A DNA stretch of 64,000 nt from an uncultured Clostridia bacterium (GTDB lineage Bacteria > Bacillota > Clostridia > Christensenellales > Borkfalkiaceae). The notes beneath the pieces were generated by a model that was given only the letters and a program-made list of their open reading frames with translations, ran no database searches and had not been told where the DNA came from. The translations under genes and the position numbers were made by a program. This document shows positions 51,978 to 61,538 of the stretch, in pieces (positions within the stretch are counted from its first letter, which is position 1; every line of letters starts with the position of its first letter). Location of the stretch: NCBI GenBank assembly GCA_947626105.1, contig CANQQY010000005.1:53028-117027 (forward strand), in the 5' to 3' direction.

Positions 51978-53546
51978 GTGAAAAAGAGATTTCTTTCTAT
52001 CGCCATAGCGGCGACCCTTCTTTGCGCCTGCATTCCGTCGGGTTGCGGCGGGGCGGAACCGCTGCAGGAGCAGGGAGCGGAACAAGTATATTCCCAGCGC
52101 ATGCGCCTGTTTCTACGGCTCGTCGATGAGATCGAGCCGCCCATTACGCTTGCGCTCGAAGCCGATCTCGACGCCGCGGCGATCGTTTATGCCGCTCTCG
52201 ATGAGGGCGAAAAAGGGGATGCCGCCGTCGCGCAGAGGAAAACGACGCTCGACGGGTATCGGCAGGAATTTGACGGACTGAAAGCGCAGGCGGAACGCGA
52301 GAAAGAGGAGAAAGCGGAGAAGGAGCGTGTGGACGCTTTTCTTGCCGCAACGGATCTTGTGCCCGCGGCGGACGCGCTCGCGCTCTCCGACAGGGCGGCG
52401 ATCGACCGCGCAAAGGAGCTTTACGCCGAGCTCTCCGACTCGTCGAAGGCGGAAAAGCGCGTTGCGGATGCGTACGCGGCGCTCGCCGAAGCCGACGAAC
52501 GTCTCGCCGAAATGGAACAGGCGGCGCACGAAGAGGCAGTCAGGACGGCGGCGACTTCCTTCATCGACGATGTGGAGAACTTGGGCGAGATCACCCTCGA
52601 TTCGGGCGTTGCAATCGAAGAACTCCTTTACCGCTACGAACATTTCGACGAAGAGATCAAAGCGTTTGCGGGCGTTCAGGAGGCAAAGGAAAAGCTCGAC
52701 GGCGCAAGCGCAGCGTATCGCGCGCTCGTGGACGCTCACGATAAAGAAGAATTTCTCGACCTCGTCGGGGAGATCGAAGAACCCGTCGGTTTGGAGAGCG
52801 AAGGCGCCATTTTGCGGGCGGAACGCGCGTATGAGCGGCTCTCCGAGGAAGTCAAAGCAGACGAAGAAGTCGCTGCGGCATACGAAAAGCTCACAGACGC
52901 CCGCGCACGCTACCGCGAGATCTTTCTTCAAGCGGAAAACGAGAAGGCGCAGCTGTTTATCGAAGCGGCGATGCAGATCCCGACCGATCTTGAAAACGTC
53001 GGAATGAGCTGGTTCAACGTTCTTCGCGCCGCTTCGGAGGCATATACCGCGCTCGCGCCCGAGACGCAGGCGAGGACGGACGCGGAATTTACGGAGGCGT
53101 TCAACCGTTGGAACAATGCACAGAAGGCGTTCGACGAAAAGGGGTACAGGCAGATCCCCATGGAGAACCCGATCCTGCAAACTTCGGGCGACAGACCTTC
53201 TTTCATCGTTTTGCAATACGACGAAAGGATGTTCAATGCGCTTTATGGTTTTTACGGGGTATCGGACAAGGCGGCGCTCGCAGAGCAGTGCGTCGCATGG
53301 CTCGACGTATATGTGGACGGCGTCTTTGCCGCGAAGGGAGAACTCAACCTTGCGGGAATGGGGCATGTGATCCACAGTAGCGAAGTGCTTTCCGTCCTCA
53401 AAACGCTCTCCACGGAGAACCCCGCGATCGTGAGCGGAGCGGATTTCAGCTTTGCGATCCATTTCTCGGACAGAGAGGACAGATACATTCCGTCGGATAT
53501 GACGAACCGCCTTGAAATTCCCAAGGCGCAGAATTATACATGGTGA
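51978..53546 (+). CDS. Lipoprotein with about five helical-hairpin repeats
   Basis: Starts with GTG (GTGAGGAAG upstream) and a signal peptide with lipobox IPSGC. The 522 aa protein then holds about five similar ~75-residue helical modules, each opening with a F-L/I-x-x-V/A pattern (FLAATDLVPAADALALSDRA, FIDDVENLGEITLDSGVAIE, FLDLVGEIEEPVGLESEGAI, FIEAAMQIPTDLENVGMSWF) and ending in a charged helix. This resembles FIVAR-like surface modules. The final ~110 residues are beta-rich. It is probably extracellular; the function is unknown. It lies eight bases before the next gene of the MoxR operon. Confidence 0.75.
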   Translation: MKKRFLSIAIAATLLCACIPSGCGGAEPLQEQGAEQVYSQRMRLFLRLVDEIEPPITLALEADLDAAAIVYAALDEGEKGDAAVAQRKTTLDGYRQEFDGLKAQAEREKEEKAEKERVDAFLAATDLVPAADALALSDRAAIDRAKELYAELSDSSKAEKRVADAYAALAEADERLAEMEQAAHEEAVRTAATSFIDDVENLGEITLDSGVAIEELLYRYEHFDEEIKAFAGVQEAKEKLDGASAAYRALVDAHDKEEFLDLVGEIEEPVGLESEGAILRAERAYERLSEEVKADEEVAAAYEKLTDARARYREIFLQAENEKAQLFIEAAMQIPTDLENVGMSWFNVLRAASEAYTALAPETQARTDAEFTEAFNRWNNAQKAFDEKGYRQIPMENPILQTSGDRPSFIVLQYDERMFNALYGFYGVSDKAALAEQCVAWLDVYVDGVFAAKGELNLAGMGHVIHSSEVLSVLKTLSTENPAIVSGADFSFAIHFSDREDRYIPSDMTNRLEIPKAQNYTW

Positions 53547-53553
53547 GGTCGGT

Positions 53554-55056
53554 ATGAAGGAGAAAAAACAACTTACCCGAGAGGAAAAACTTCTCGCAAG
53601 TTACCGCGCGAAATTGCGGCGGGAGGGGCTTTTGAAAGCGTGTCTGACCGCTTCTATCTGCGGTTTCGCGCTCAGCGTCATTGTTTCCGCCGTCTCTTTT
53701 GCCACGGTTTCCGATCTTCTGTTCATTGCGCTGGGCGTATGGGCCGCCGCAACGGCGGGACTTACCGCGCTCTTTTACAGATTCCTCTTCCGCCCCGACC
53801 TCTCCGCGACCGCCCGCCGCGTGGACGGCATGGGACTCGAAGAGCGGGTCGTGACGATGGTGGAACTTTCGGGCAGAGAGGACGTCCTTGCGGGCAAACA
53901 GCGTAAGGATACCGAGCAGGCGCTCTCTTCCGTCGGCGTCAAACAGATGCGGACCGGGATCCCCAAAGTTCTTCTCGCCGTGCTTCTTCTCGTCATGGCA
54001 TTGGCGGTATTTATGATGTCCTATTCCACCGTACTCGCCGTACGGGCGCAGGAAACGGAAAATCCGATCGGGGAAGAACACACGCCGACGCCTTCGGAGC
54101 AGGATGACGCGATCATCCGCGAGATGATCGAAAAGCTCAGGGAAGAGATTAACGCCGCGCCCGTGGACGGAACGCTCAAAAGCTATCTGCATCAGATCGT
54201 CGACGACCTCGAAGCGTCCTTGAAGCCCACGGACAGCTTGGAAGTAAAGATCGCAAGGGTCTCCGAGACCGCCCAGAGGATCCATAAACTGATCGAAGAA
54301 TATCTCTCCCGCACGACCATCGGGCAGGAACTCCAAAAACATGAGACGACGAAGCCCCTCGGGGACGCGGTCGTCACGGGGGACATCGAAACCGTGAAGG
54401 GTGCCTTTCAGGCCATGTACGACAGCATCGAGCCGCACGTTATGGCGGGCGAGTACGACATCCTCGCGCAGACGGCGGACGACATCGAACAATCCATCCG
54501 CGACGCGACCATTCGGGACGAACAGCTTGCCGAGGCGCTCCAAAAACTTGCCGACGCCCTCCGCGCAGCCATTCCCAAACAGCCTCCCGAGGAGGGGGAA
54601 GAGGAACACGTCGGCGATGAAGTCATGAAGGAAGTGCAGGACGCCTTCGATCAGGCAGTGCAGGACATGCAGAACGCCCTTGAGGGAGAAAAAGAGAAGG
54701 CGGAGGCGGACAAAAACGCCGACGAGCTCGATAAAGAATTGCAGGATACCATTCAGGACGCGCTCGACAAACTCAACGGCAAAGAGCAGGAGACGGAACC
54801 CGAGGATCCCGAAGAACCCGAGGAACCGGAAGAGCCCGAGGAGCCCGGCGAAGAGCAGGGCGGGGAACAGGGTTCGAATCCGCCGCCCGCGGACGGGGAC
54901 GTAAAATACGATTCGGTCATCGACGGCGAAACGTCTTATAAGGACGTCGAATATGAGGAGCAATTCAAAGAACTTCTCGAAAGCGATACGCTAACGGACG
55001 AACAGAGGAAAGCGATCGAAGACTATCTTGAATTTTTGGGGACGGAGAAACCATGA
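53554..55056 (+). CDS. Membrane protein of MoxR/VWA operon (500 aa)
   Basis: Two membrane hairpins near the start (about 33-55 and 60-80) and another helix at about 140-160 are followed by a long acidic, helical extracytoplasmic region. It ends in a Glu/Pro-rich linker (EDPEEPEEPEEPEEPGEEQG) and a short C-terminal domain. I recognise no family, but membrane proteins of this kind sit before MoxR genes in Clostridia (DUF4175-like, not certain). The ATG at 53554 follows GAGG; an earlier in-frame start would overlap the previous gene. The stop overlaps moxR. Confidence 0.65.
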   Translation: MKEKKQLTREEKLLASYRAKLRREGLLKACLTASICGFALSVIVSAVSFATVSDLLFIALGVWAAATAGLTALFYRFLFRPDLSATARRVDGMGLEERVVTMVELSGREDVLAGKQRKDTEQALSSVGVKQMRTGIPKVLLAVLLLVMALAVFMMSYSTVLAVRAQETENPIGEEHTPTPSEQDDAIIREMIEKLREEINAAPVDGTLKSYLHQIVDDLEASLKPTDSLEVKIARVSETAQRIHKLIEEYLSRTTIGQELQKHETTKPLGDAVVTGDIETVKGAFQAMYDSIEPHVMAGEYDILAQTADDIEQSIRDATIRDEQLAEALQKLADALRAAIPKQPPEEGEEEHVGDEVMKEVQDAFDQAVQDMQNALEGEKEKAEADKNADELDKELQDTIQDALDKLNGKEQETEPEDPEEPEEPEEPEEPGEEQGGEQGSNPPPADGDVKYDSVIDGETSYKDVEYEEQFKELLESDTLTDEQRKAIEDYLEFLGTEKP

Positions 55057-56126
55057 TCACAGAACAAAATTTGGAAGAATTCAAAACACTGTGCGACAAC
55101 ATTTTCACGCAGATCGGAAGAGACATGATCGGTCAAAAGGAAGTCGTCGAATTTTCGGTCATCGCAATGATCGCGGGGGGCAACGTCTTGCTCGAAGGAG
55201 TGCCCGGCGTCGGGAAAACGAGGCTTGTCCGCACGTTGGGACGGGTGTTTTCCCTGCCCTTTTCGCGCATCCAGTTCACGCCCGACCTCATGCCCGCCGA
55301 CGTTACGGGGACGAATATCATCGTAAAGGATGAAAAGGGCAATTCGAAATTCAGTTTTCAGAAGGGACCCATTTTCAGCAATATCATTCTCGCGGACGAG
55401 ATCAACCGCGCGACGCCCAAGACGCAGAGCGCGCTTTTAGAGGCGATGCAGGAGCATAAAGTCACCGTGATGGGCGTTTCCCGCCCCCTTGACGAGCCGT
55501 TTTTCGTGCTTGCGACCCAAAATCCCATCGAGCAGGACGGTACCTATCCTCTGCCCGAGGCGCAGATGGACCGCTTCATGTTCAAACTCATCGTCACCTA
55601 TCCGAAAATGGAAGAGCTCGGGCGGATCGTCGGGATGACGCAGATCACCATGGACGAAGTTGCGGACGCCGCTTGCAGTGCGGAGGAACTTCTCCGCATG
55701 CGCGCCACGGCAAAGGAGATCCCCGTCGCCGCAGACGTCATGAACTATGCGATGCGTCTGACGCTCGCGACCCAGCCGGGAAGCGAGTGCCCCGCGCAGA
55801 TCGCCAAAAAATATATCCGCTACGGCGCAAGCCCCCGCGCGGCGCAGGCGCTCATCTCGGCGGCAAAGGTCCGCGCGCTCATGAACGGGAGATATAACGT
55901 CTCCTACGGGGATCTCAATGCGCTTGCCTGCCCCGTGTTAAGGCACAGGATCAAGCTCACCTTCGAAGCCGTGACCGACAGCGTGACCGCCGACGATATC
56001 ATTCATGAGATCATCGCGGAACTCGGCCATGCGGGCGACACGCCGAAAGCGGGCGAGACGGTAAAAACGGCGGAAAAAGGGGAAGAACAGCCCGTAAAAC
56101 GCGGTCTGTTCGGAAAAAAGAAGTAA
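55053..56126 (+). CDS. MoxR family AAA+ ATPase
   Basis: Chaperone-like ATPase that works with VWA proteins to mature or insert metals into partner proteins. The 357 aa protein has Walker A GVPGVGKT (~48-55), Walker B ILADEINRA, the sensor block VLATQNPIEQDGTYPLPEA and a C-terminal lid. It overlaps its neighbour upstream and precedes the DUF58 gene by three bases, the standard MoxR-DUF58-VWA order. Confidence 0.94.
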   Translation: MITEQNLEEFKTLCDNIFTQIGRDMIGQKEVVEFSVIAMIAGGNVLLEGVPGVGKTRLVRTLGRVFSLPFSRIQFTPDLMPADVTGTNIIVKDEKGNSKFSFQKGPIFSNIILADEINRATPKTQSALLEAMQEHKVTVMGVSRPLDEPFFVLATQNPIEQDGTYPLPEAQMDRFMFKLIVTYPKMEELGRIVGMTQITMDEVADAACSAEELLRMRATAKEIPVAADVMNYAMRLTLATQPGSECPAQIAKKYIRYGASPRAAQALISAAKVRALMNGRYNVSYGDLNALACPVLRHRIKLTFEAVTDSVTADDIIHEIIAELGHAGDTPKAGETVKTAEKGEEQPVKRGLFGKKK

Positions 56127-56129
56127 ACG

Positions 56130-57032
56130 ATGGCTGTCACGAAGATCATTGATGACAACTTTCTCAGCCGCCTTGAAGCGGCGGCGCTCTATGTGCGCGC
56201 CGAAATGCAGGGATATTTCGGGGGAAATCATAAGACAAATTCCCACGGTTCCACCGTGGAGTTTTCCGATTATCAGGAATACGCCCTCGGCGACGATATC
56301 CGCCGCATTGATTGGAATCTGTTCAGCCGGTTCGAAAAATACTTTATCAAACTCTTTGTGGACGAGCGGCAGATGCACATCCGGATCTTTTTGGACTGTT
56401 CTTCGTCCATGCAGAAACCCGATCCCGGGAAGGCGCTCTATGCCATGCGGCTCACGGCGGCGCTCGGGTTTCTGGCGGTGCAGAACATGGACCGCACGTC
56501 GATCCGCCTCATCAAAGGGAACGTTGCGGAGGATCTCTGCGGGACGATCACGGGGAAAAACGCATTCTACCGCGGGATCGGAAAGCTCGACACGCTTGCG
56601 TTCGCGGGGAGCTCGGATCTTGAAAAGAGCATCCTCGGCTGTCCGTCCGCGGGGACGAATAACGGGCTCACCGTCATCATCTCCGATTTCATGACGGAGA
56701 GCAACTGGAAAAAGGCGGTGGACTATCTCCTTTACCAAAAGCGGCAGGTCATGCTCGTGCAGGTGCTCTCTCCCGAGGACGTCGATCCGCTCTTTAACGG
56801 CAGGATGCGCCTTGTGGATATCGAGGCGGAGGACCCGCTCGACGAAAGAAATCTGAAACTCCGCGTCACGCGCAGCCACCTTGCGGCGTACCGCGAGGCA
56901 CTCAACGATTTTATCGGCGATATCAAACGGTTTTGTTCTTCGCGCGGGGCGGACTTCTTCTCGGTCGTCTCAAACGAACCCATCGAAAAGCTCTTATTTG
57001 ACAGAATGTTCAAAACAGGTACGGTGAAATGA
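56130..57032 (+). CDS. DUF58 domain protein
   Basis: DUF58 proteins accompany MoxR ATPases. The 300 residues include the family block QGYFGGNHKTNSHGSTVEFS, DYQEYALGDDIRRIDWN and the VWA-like strand IRIFLDCSSSMQKPDPGK, so a MIDAS motif (D-C-S-S-S) is present. No membrane helix, so it is cytosolic. ATGA overlap with the next gene. Confidence 0.9.
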   Translation: MAVTKIIDDNFLSRLEAAALYVRAEMQGYFGGNHKTNSHGSTVEFSDYQEYALGDDIRRIDWNLFSRFEKYFIKLFVDERQMHIRIFLDCSSSMQKPDPGKALYAMRLTAALGFLAVQNMDRTSIRLIKGNVAEDLCGTITGKNAFYRGIGKLDTLAFAGSSDLEKSILGCPSAGTNNGLTVIISDFMTESNWKKAVDYLLYQKRQVMLVQVLSPEDVDPLFNGRMRLVDIEAEDPLDERNLKLRVTRSHLAAYREALNDFIGDIKRFCSSRGADFFSVVSNEPIEKLLFDRMFKTGTVK

Positions 57033-58879
57033 ATCTGGCTTTGCCGTTGGGGCTCTTGGGGCTGCTTTCGATCGCTGCCCTGATCCTCATCTACATCTTC
57101 AAACCGAAGTACCAGGACAAAAAGGTTTCGTCGACCTACGTCTGGAAACTTAGTTTGCAATACCGCAAACGGAAAGTCCCGTTGCAGTGGCTCCAAGGGT
57201 CGCTGCTCTTTCTCGTGCAGGTTTTGATCCTTTCCGCGATCGCGCTCGCCATGGCGCAGCCTTTTTTTGTGACGGCTTCCTCGGGAGGGGAGAAGATCGC
57301 CGTTTTGGACGCTTCCGCCTCCATGCTCGCCGAAAAGGACGGCAAGAGCATTTTCGAACGCGCCAAGGACGAGATCGGGCGTCTTGCCGAAGAGACGATG
57401 CCCGAGGACAAATTCACCGTGATCCTCGCTTCGAACGAGGCCTCTGTTGCGATCCGCAGGTCGGATTCGCTTAGCTATGTCAAACAAAAGCTGTTCGAGA
57501 CGGAATGCGGCTTTGCGGAGCCCGACCTTGACGGCGCCATGGAGCTTGCCGAGGGCGTGCTCAACGAAAATCCTTCCGCGGAAGTTTATCTCTTTACCGA
57601 CCGCGAGGTGACCGACAGCGGCAGTGTACACGTCGTGAACCTTTCGGACGGGGAGTGGAACGCGTCCGTTCTCGGGCTCACCGTCCGCAGAAATAATAAC
57701 AGGTGCGTGTTCACCGCGCGGATCGCAAGCTACGGCGCGGAAGCGGAAATGGCGGTAAAGCTCTTTGTGGACGGAAAAGAACAGCTCTCCCGCGTTGCGG
57801 TCTGCGGGAAGGACGCGGAGACGGAAGTCGTATGGGATTCTCTCGACATTTTCTCCTTCGAACAGGCGCGCGTGCTTCTCGTCGCGGAGGACAGCTTTCC
57901 TTACGATAACGAGGGTTATTGCTTCGGCGAAAGCGCGGAGCAGTTCCGCGTCCAGTATGTGAGCTCCGATCAAAGTTTCCTCTATTCCGCCCTTAGTACG
58001 ACGGGGAATTGCGACGTCACGCTCGTGACGGACGTGTCGAAAGCGGAATCGGAGGGGTACGATCTCTATGTCTATTACGGCGTTTTGCCGACAGCTGCGC
58101 CGCAGGACGGCAGTATCTGGATCTTCGATCCGCCCAAGGAGCTCTCCCCCGTATTCGGCTTTGAGATCGGGGGGAAAGTCGGGACGGCGAAGGACACGCC
58201 CCTCAAAGGGGAAGGGGGAAACAGCGAAGCGTACAGGTCGATCACGGAGGGCGTCTCGCCGTCACGGATCACCGTTTCGGAATATTCCCGCATCGACAGG
58301 TTTTCGGAATATGAAATGATCCTCATGTGCGGAACGGATCCCGTTCTCCTTGCGCGGGAATCGAACGGGCAGAAAACCGTGATCTGCGCCTTCGATCTGC
58401 ATATGTCCAATCTCTCCGTCTTGCCGGATTTCCCGCTGCTCGTATACAATCTTCGGACGTATTGTCTCAAAAAGACGCTTGAAAAAACGCAGTATCTCGT
58501 CTCGGAGAACGTCGAGATCAATGCGAAGCCGAATGCGGATTCCATCGCCGTCGAGGCAAACCTCTTAGACGGCTGGACTGCGTCGTGGGAGTTCGGGACG
58601 TTCCCCGTCTCCTTCACGCCCGCGCAGCCGGGGCTGTATACGGTCACGCAGAAATTCCGTACGGGTGCTCAGAGCGTGCATCTGTTTTATGCCGCAACGC
58701 CGCATTCGGAGAGCGATTTTACGGAAAGAATCGACTATCTGAACGTTCCCGTCGCCATGCCGGGCGCCGCGGAGAGCGTCCAAAGGACGGAGCGGCAAGA
58801 TCTCTACGTCTATTTTGCAGCGGCGATCCTGTTTTTGATTTGCGTAGAATGGGGGTTGCAATATCATGAGCAGGTTTGA
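57029..58879 (+). CDS. BatA-N/VWA domain membrane protein
   Basis: Two N-terminal helices (about 3-20 and 57-80) with the BatA-type linker FKPKYQDKKVSSTYVWK are followed by a von Willebrand A domain whose MIDAS motif is DASASM. The rest (~270-590) is extracellular beta-rich with a C-terminal helix at about 591-610. 616 aa. Such proteins form complexes with MoxR partners at the membrane. Overlaps the DUF58 gene and the following one. Confidence 0.87.
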   Translation: MNLALPLGLLGLLSIAALILIYIFKPKYQDKKVSSTYVWKLSLQYRKRKVPLQWLQGSLLFLVQVLILSAIALAMAQPFFVTASSGGEKIAVLDASASMLAEKDGKSIFERAKDEIGRLAEETMPEDKFTVILASNEASVAIRRSDSLSYVKQKLFETECGFAEPDLDGAMELAEGVLNENPSAEVYLFTDREVTDSGSVHVVNLSDGEWNASVLGLTVRRNNNRCVFTARIASYGAEAEMAVKLFVDGKEQLSRVAVCGKDAETEVVWDSLDIFSFEQARVLLVAEDSFPYDNEGYCFGESAEQFRVQYVSSDQSFLYSALSTTGNCDVTLVTDVSKAESEGYDLYVYYGVLPTAAPQDGSIWIFDPPKELSPVFGFEIGGKVGTAKDTPLKGEGGNSEAYRSITEGVSPSRITVSEYSRIDRFSEYEMILMCGTDPVLLARESNGQKTVICAFDLHMSNLSVLPDFPLLVYNLRTYCLKKTLEKTQYLVSENVEINAKPNADSIAVEANLLDGWTASWEFGTFPVSFTPAQPGLYTVTQKFRTGAQSVHLFYAATPHSESDFTERIDYLNVPVAMPGAAESVQRTERQDLYVYFAAAILFLICVEWGLQYHEQV

Positions 58880-61538
58880 TCTTCTTTCTGTTTCCATGGG
58901 ATTTGAACACCCTTGGCTTCTCTTATTGCTGATCCCCGCCCTCGGGCTCATGCTGATCCCGTATTTCCGCCTTCCGCGAGGGAGAAGAAGAACGAGGAAC
59001 AGGATAATTTCCCTCGTCCTGCACAGCGTGATCCTCGTCTTGTGCGTCCTCATGGTTTCGGGACTTTCCTTTAAGTCGACCGAGACCGTCCAAAAGAGCG
59101 ATATCATCATTCTTGCAGATCTTTCGGACAGCAACCGCGCTTCCGAAGAGGATATGAACGATTTCATCCGTGACGTCGTCGCAAACAAGAAGGACGGACA
59201 GCGGGTCGGGATCGTCTCCTTTGCGGGCAACAGCGTTTTCAGCGCGGAAATGCGGAAAAACGGCGATGTGTATCAAGAATATCTGTCCAATCCCGTAAAA
59301 CCCGTCGGGAACGCGACAAATATCGCTTCGGCGCTCCGCTATGCGCGCAATTCCCTCTCCGACCCCGCAAACGGAAGGATCATCCTTCTCTCCGACGGCA
59401 TCGAGACGGACGAAAACGCCTATGCCGCCGTGCAGAGCCTTGCAAGCGAGGGGATACGGGTAGACACCGTGTTTTTCTCGCCGAAGGCAAACGGCAGGGA
59501 GATCATGATCTCCTCCGTCGACGTCCCCGAGCATGTCACGCTCGGCGAGACGGTCACGATCTCCGTGACGGTGCGGGCAAGTTCATCGGTCGGCGCGACG
59601 CTCACTTTGAGCGACCGCGGCGAGACTGTCGAAGAGCGTGCGGTGCGTCTCGGCGGCACGGAGGAAGTTTTTTCTTTCTACGAGCGGATCGATACCCCGG
59701 GACTGCACGAATTCCATGTGAAGGTCTCGGCATATGAGGATACTTTTTCGCAAAATAACGAATATTACTCCTTTGTCAATATCGAGAGCGTAAAACTTTT
59801 GCTCGTGGACGGAACGGGGAAAGAGGCGGACCGCCTTTCGGAGATCCTCGGGTCGGACGATTACGAAGTAACGAGGGTCGCGCCTTCCGCCCTGCCCGCC
59901 ACCTTTGCGGAGCTTTGCGCCTACGACGAAGTGATCTTTATGAACGTCGCCAATGCGGATCTTCCCGCGGGCTATGCGGAAAACGTGCTCAAACGGTACG
60001 TCGAAGAATTCGGAGGCGGATTCTACACGGTCGGAGGAAACAAGGCGTATGTGCGGGATGACATGCAGGGGAGCGCATACGAGGATCTTTTGCCCATTGC
60101 AACGGACGAGGGGAAGCGCTCGCTCGGACTTCTTCTCGTCATCGACCGCTCGACCAGTATGCGGACGTCGGCGGGCAGCCTTACGAGGCTGGAACTTGCC
60201 AAGGAAGCCGCCATTGCGAGTGTCAACCAACTTAGCGACGGAGATTATGTCGGCGTGATCACTTTCAATCATCAGGCGACGACCGTATCCCCGATGCTTC
60301 CGATCTACCAAAAGGAACAGGTGATCCGCGGGATCGAGGGGATCGAGATCGACGAGCAGGGAACGGGATACTTTAACGCGGTCAATATGGCGCAAAACAT
60401 GTTGACGGGGTTCGATCAAACGGAACTCAAACACATCATCTTTTTGACGGACGGCGAACCGACCGACCGCGCAGATATTCCCACCTGTTTGGAGCGCATC
60501 ACGCAGATGGCGGGAAACGGGATCACCCTTTCGACGGTCGCCCTCGGACCCTCCGTCCCGATCGATACCGTTCGGGAGATGGCGACGCGCGGAAACGGAC
60601 GGTTCAACGACGCCGCGGACACGAGCGAGCTCATCGAGATCATGAAGCAGGAGACGGTGACGGCAGCGGGGAATTTCTTGAATGAGTACGACTTTCAGCC
60701 CGTCATCCGAAGCTATACTTCTGCGGTCGCGGGCGTTACAGAGCCTCTTCCGACGCTCGGCGGCTACTTCGGAACGAGGGTCAAAGAGGGGGCGACGGTC
60801 GTTCTTTCCATCCCCGGTAAGCCCAATACGCCCGTCTATGCGCAGTGGCAGCGCGGAAAAGGGCAGGTAGGCAGTTTCCTCTGCGACCTGAACGGCACAT
60901 GGTCGGCGGCTTTTCTGGCGGACGCGAACGGCAGGACGTTTTTACGGAATACCGTCAACGGACTTTTCCCCGAAACATGGGATCCTACGTTCGACCCCGT
61001 CGGCGTACAGTTCGTCAAGGACAATCACACGACGCAGATCCGCGTCAATACCGACGGAATGGGGGGAACGCTCTCCGCGACCGTAAGCGCGCCCGACGGA
61101 AGTTCTTCCGTCATTGATTTGAGCGCCGCGTCCGACCGACTCTTTGTGGGGCAGATCGTAACGGATCAGCCCGGGACGTATACCGTCCATGTGGTGCGGG
61201 AGATCGGGGGAGAAGTTTACGAGACCACCGCATATACCTGTTTTTCCTATTCCGAAGAATATTCCGCCTTTCGGGACGAATCGGAGTGCTTCTCCTTTAT
61301 GGAGAGCCTAAGTTCCGCGGGAAACGGGTCGATGTTCTTTTCCGCGGAGGACGTCCTCTCTCCCGAGACAGAGATCGCGGAGACCGTAAAAGATCCCCGT
61401 CTCATCCTTTTGATCGCATGCGCCGTGCTCTTCCTGCTCGATATCGTCGTAAGGAAATTTAAGCTCAAAACGCCGGGCGAGCTCCGCGAAGATCGCAGGA
61501 AAAAGTCCGCCGAGGACAGCCAAAGGAGGCCGTCATGA
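58866..61538 (+). CDS. Large membrane protein with two VWA domains and amidotransferase-like domain
   Basis: 890 aa with two N-terminal helices, a first VWA-like domain with MIDAS DLSDSN (~82-250), an immunoglobulin-like segment, a glutamine-amidotransferase-like fold (SVKLLLVDGTGKEADRLSEI), a second VWA with DRSTSM (~425-590) and a C-terminal helix (~845-865). The Q-amidotransferase part probably lacks catalysis. This family is the usual last membrane component in MoxR/BatA operons. It overlaps the previous gene by 14 bases and the next by four. Confidence 0.85.
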   Translation: MSRFDLLSVSMGFEHPWLLLLLIPALGLMLIPYFRLPRGRRRTRNRIISLVLHSVILVLCVLMVSGLSFKSTETVQKSDIIILADLSDSNRASEEDMNDFIRDVVANKKDGQRVGIVSFAGNSVFSAEMRKNGDVYQEYLSNPVKPVGNATNIASALRYARNSLSDPANGRIILLSDGIETDENAYAAVQSLASEGIRVDTVFFSPKANGREIMISSVDVPEHVTLGETVTISVTVRASSSVGATLTLSDRGETVEERAVRLGGTEEVFSFYERIDTPGLHEFHVKVSAYEDTFSQNNEYYSFVNIESVKLLLVDGTGKEADRLSEILGSDDYEVTRVAPSALPATFAELCAYDEVIFMNVANADLPAGYAENVLKRYVEEFGGGFYTVGGNKAYVRDDMQGSAYEDLLPIATDEGKRSLGLLLVIDRSTSMRTSAGSLTRLELAKEAAIASVNQLSDGDYVGVITFNHQATTVSPMLPIYQKEQVIRGIEGIEIDEQGTGYFNAVNMAQNMLTGFDQTELKHIIFLTDGEPTDRADIPTCLERITQMAGNGITLSTVALGPSVPIDTVREMATRGNGRFNDAADTSELIEIMKQETVTAAGNFLNEYDFQPVIRSYTSAVAGVTEPLPTLGGYFGTRVKEGATVVLSIPGKPNTPVYAQWQRGKGQVGSFLCDLNGTWSAAFLADANGRTFLRNTVNGLFPETWDPTFDPVGVQFVKDNHTTQIRVNTDGMGGTLSATVSAPDGSSSVIDLSAASDRLFVGQIVTDQPGTYTVHVVREIGGEVYETTAYTCFSYSEEYSAFRDESECFSFMESLSSAGNGSMFFSAEDVLSPETEIAETVKDPRLILLIACAVLFLLDIVVRKFKLKTPGELREDRRKKSAEDSQRRPS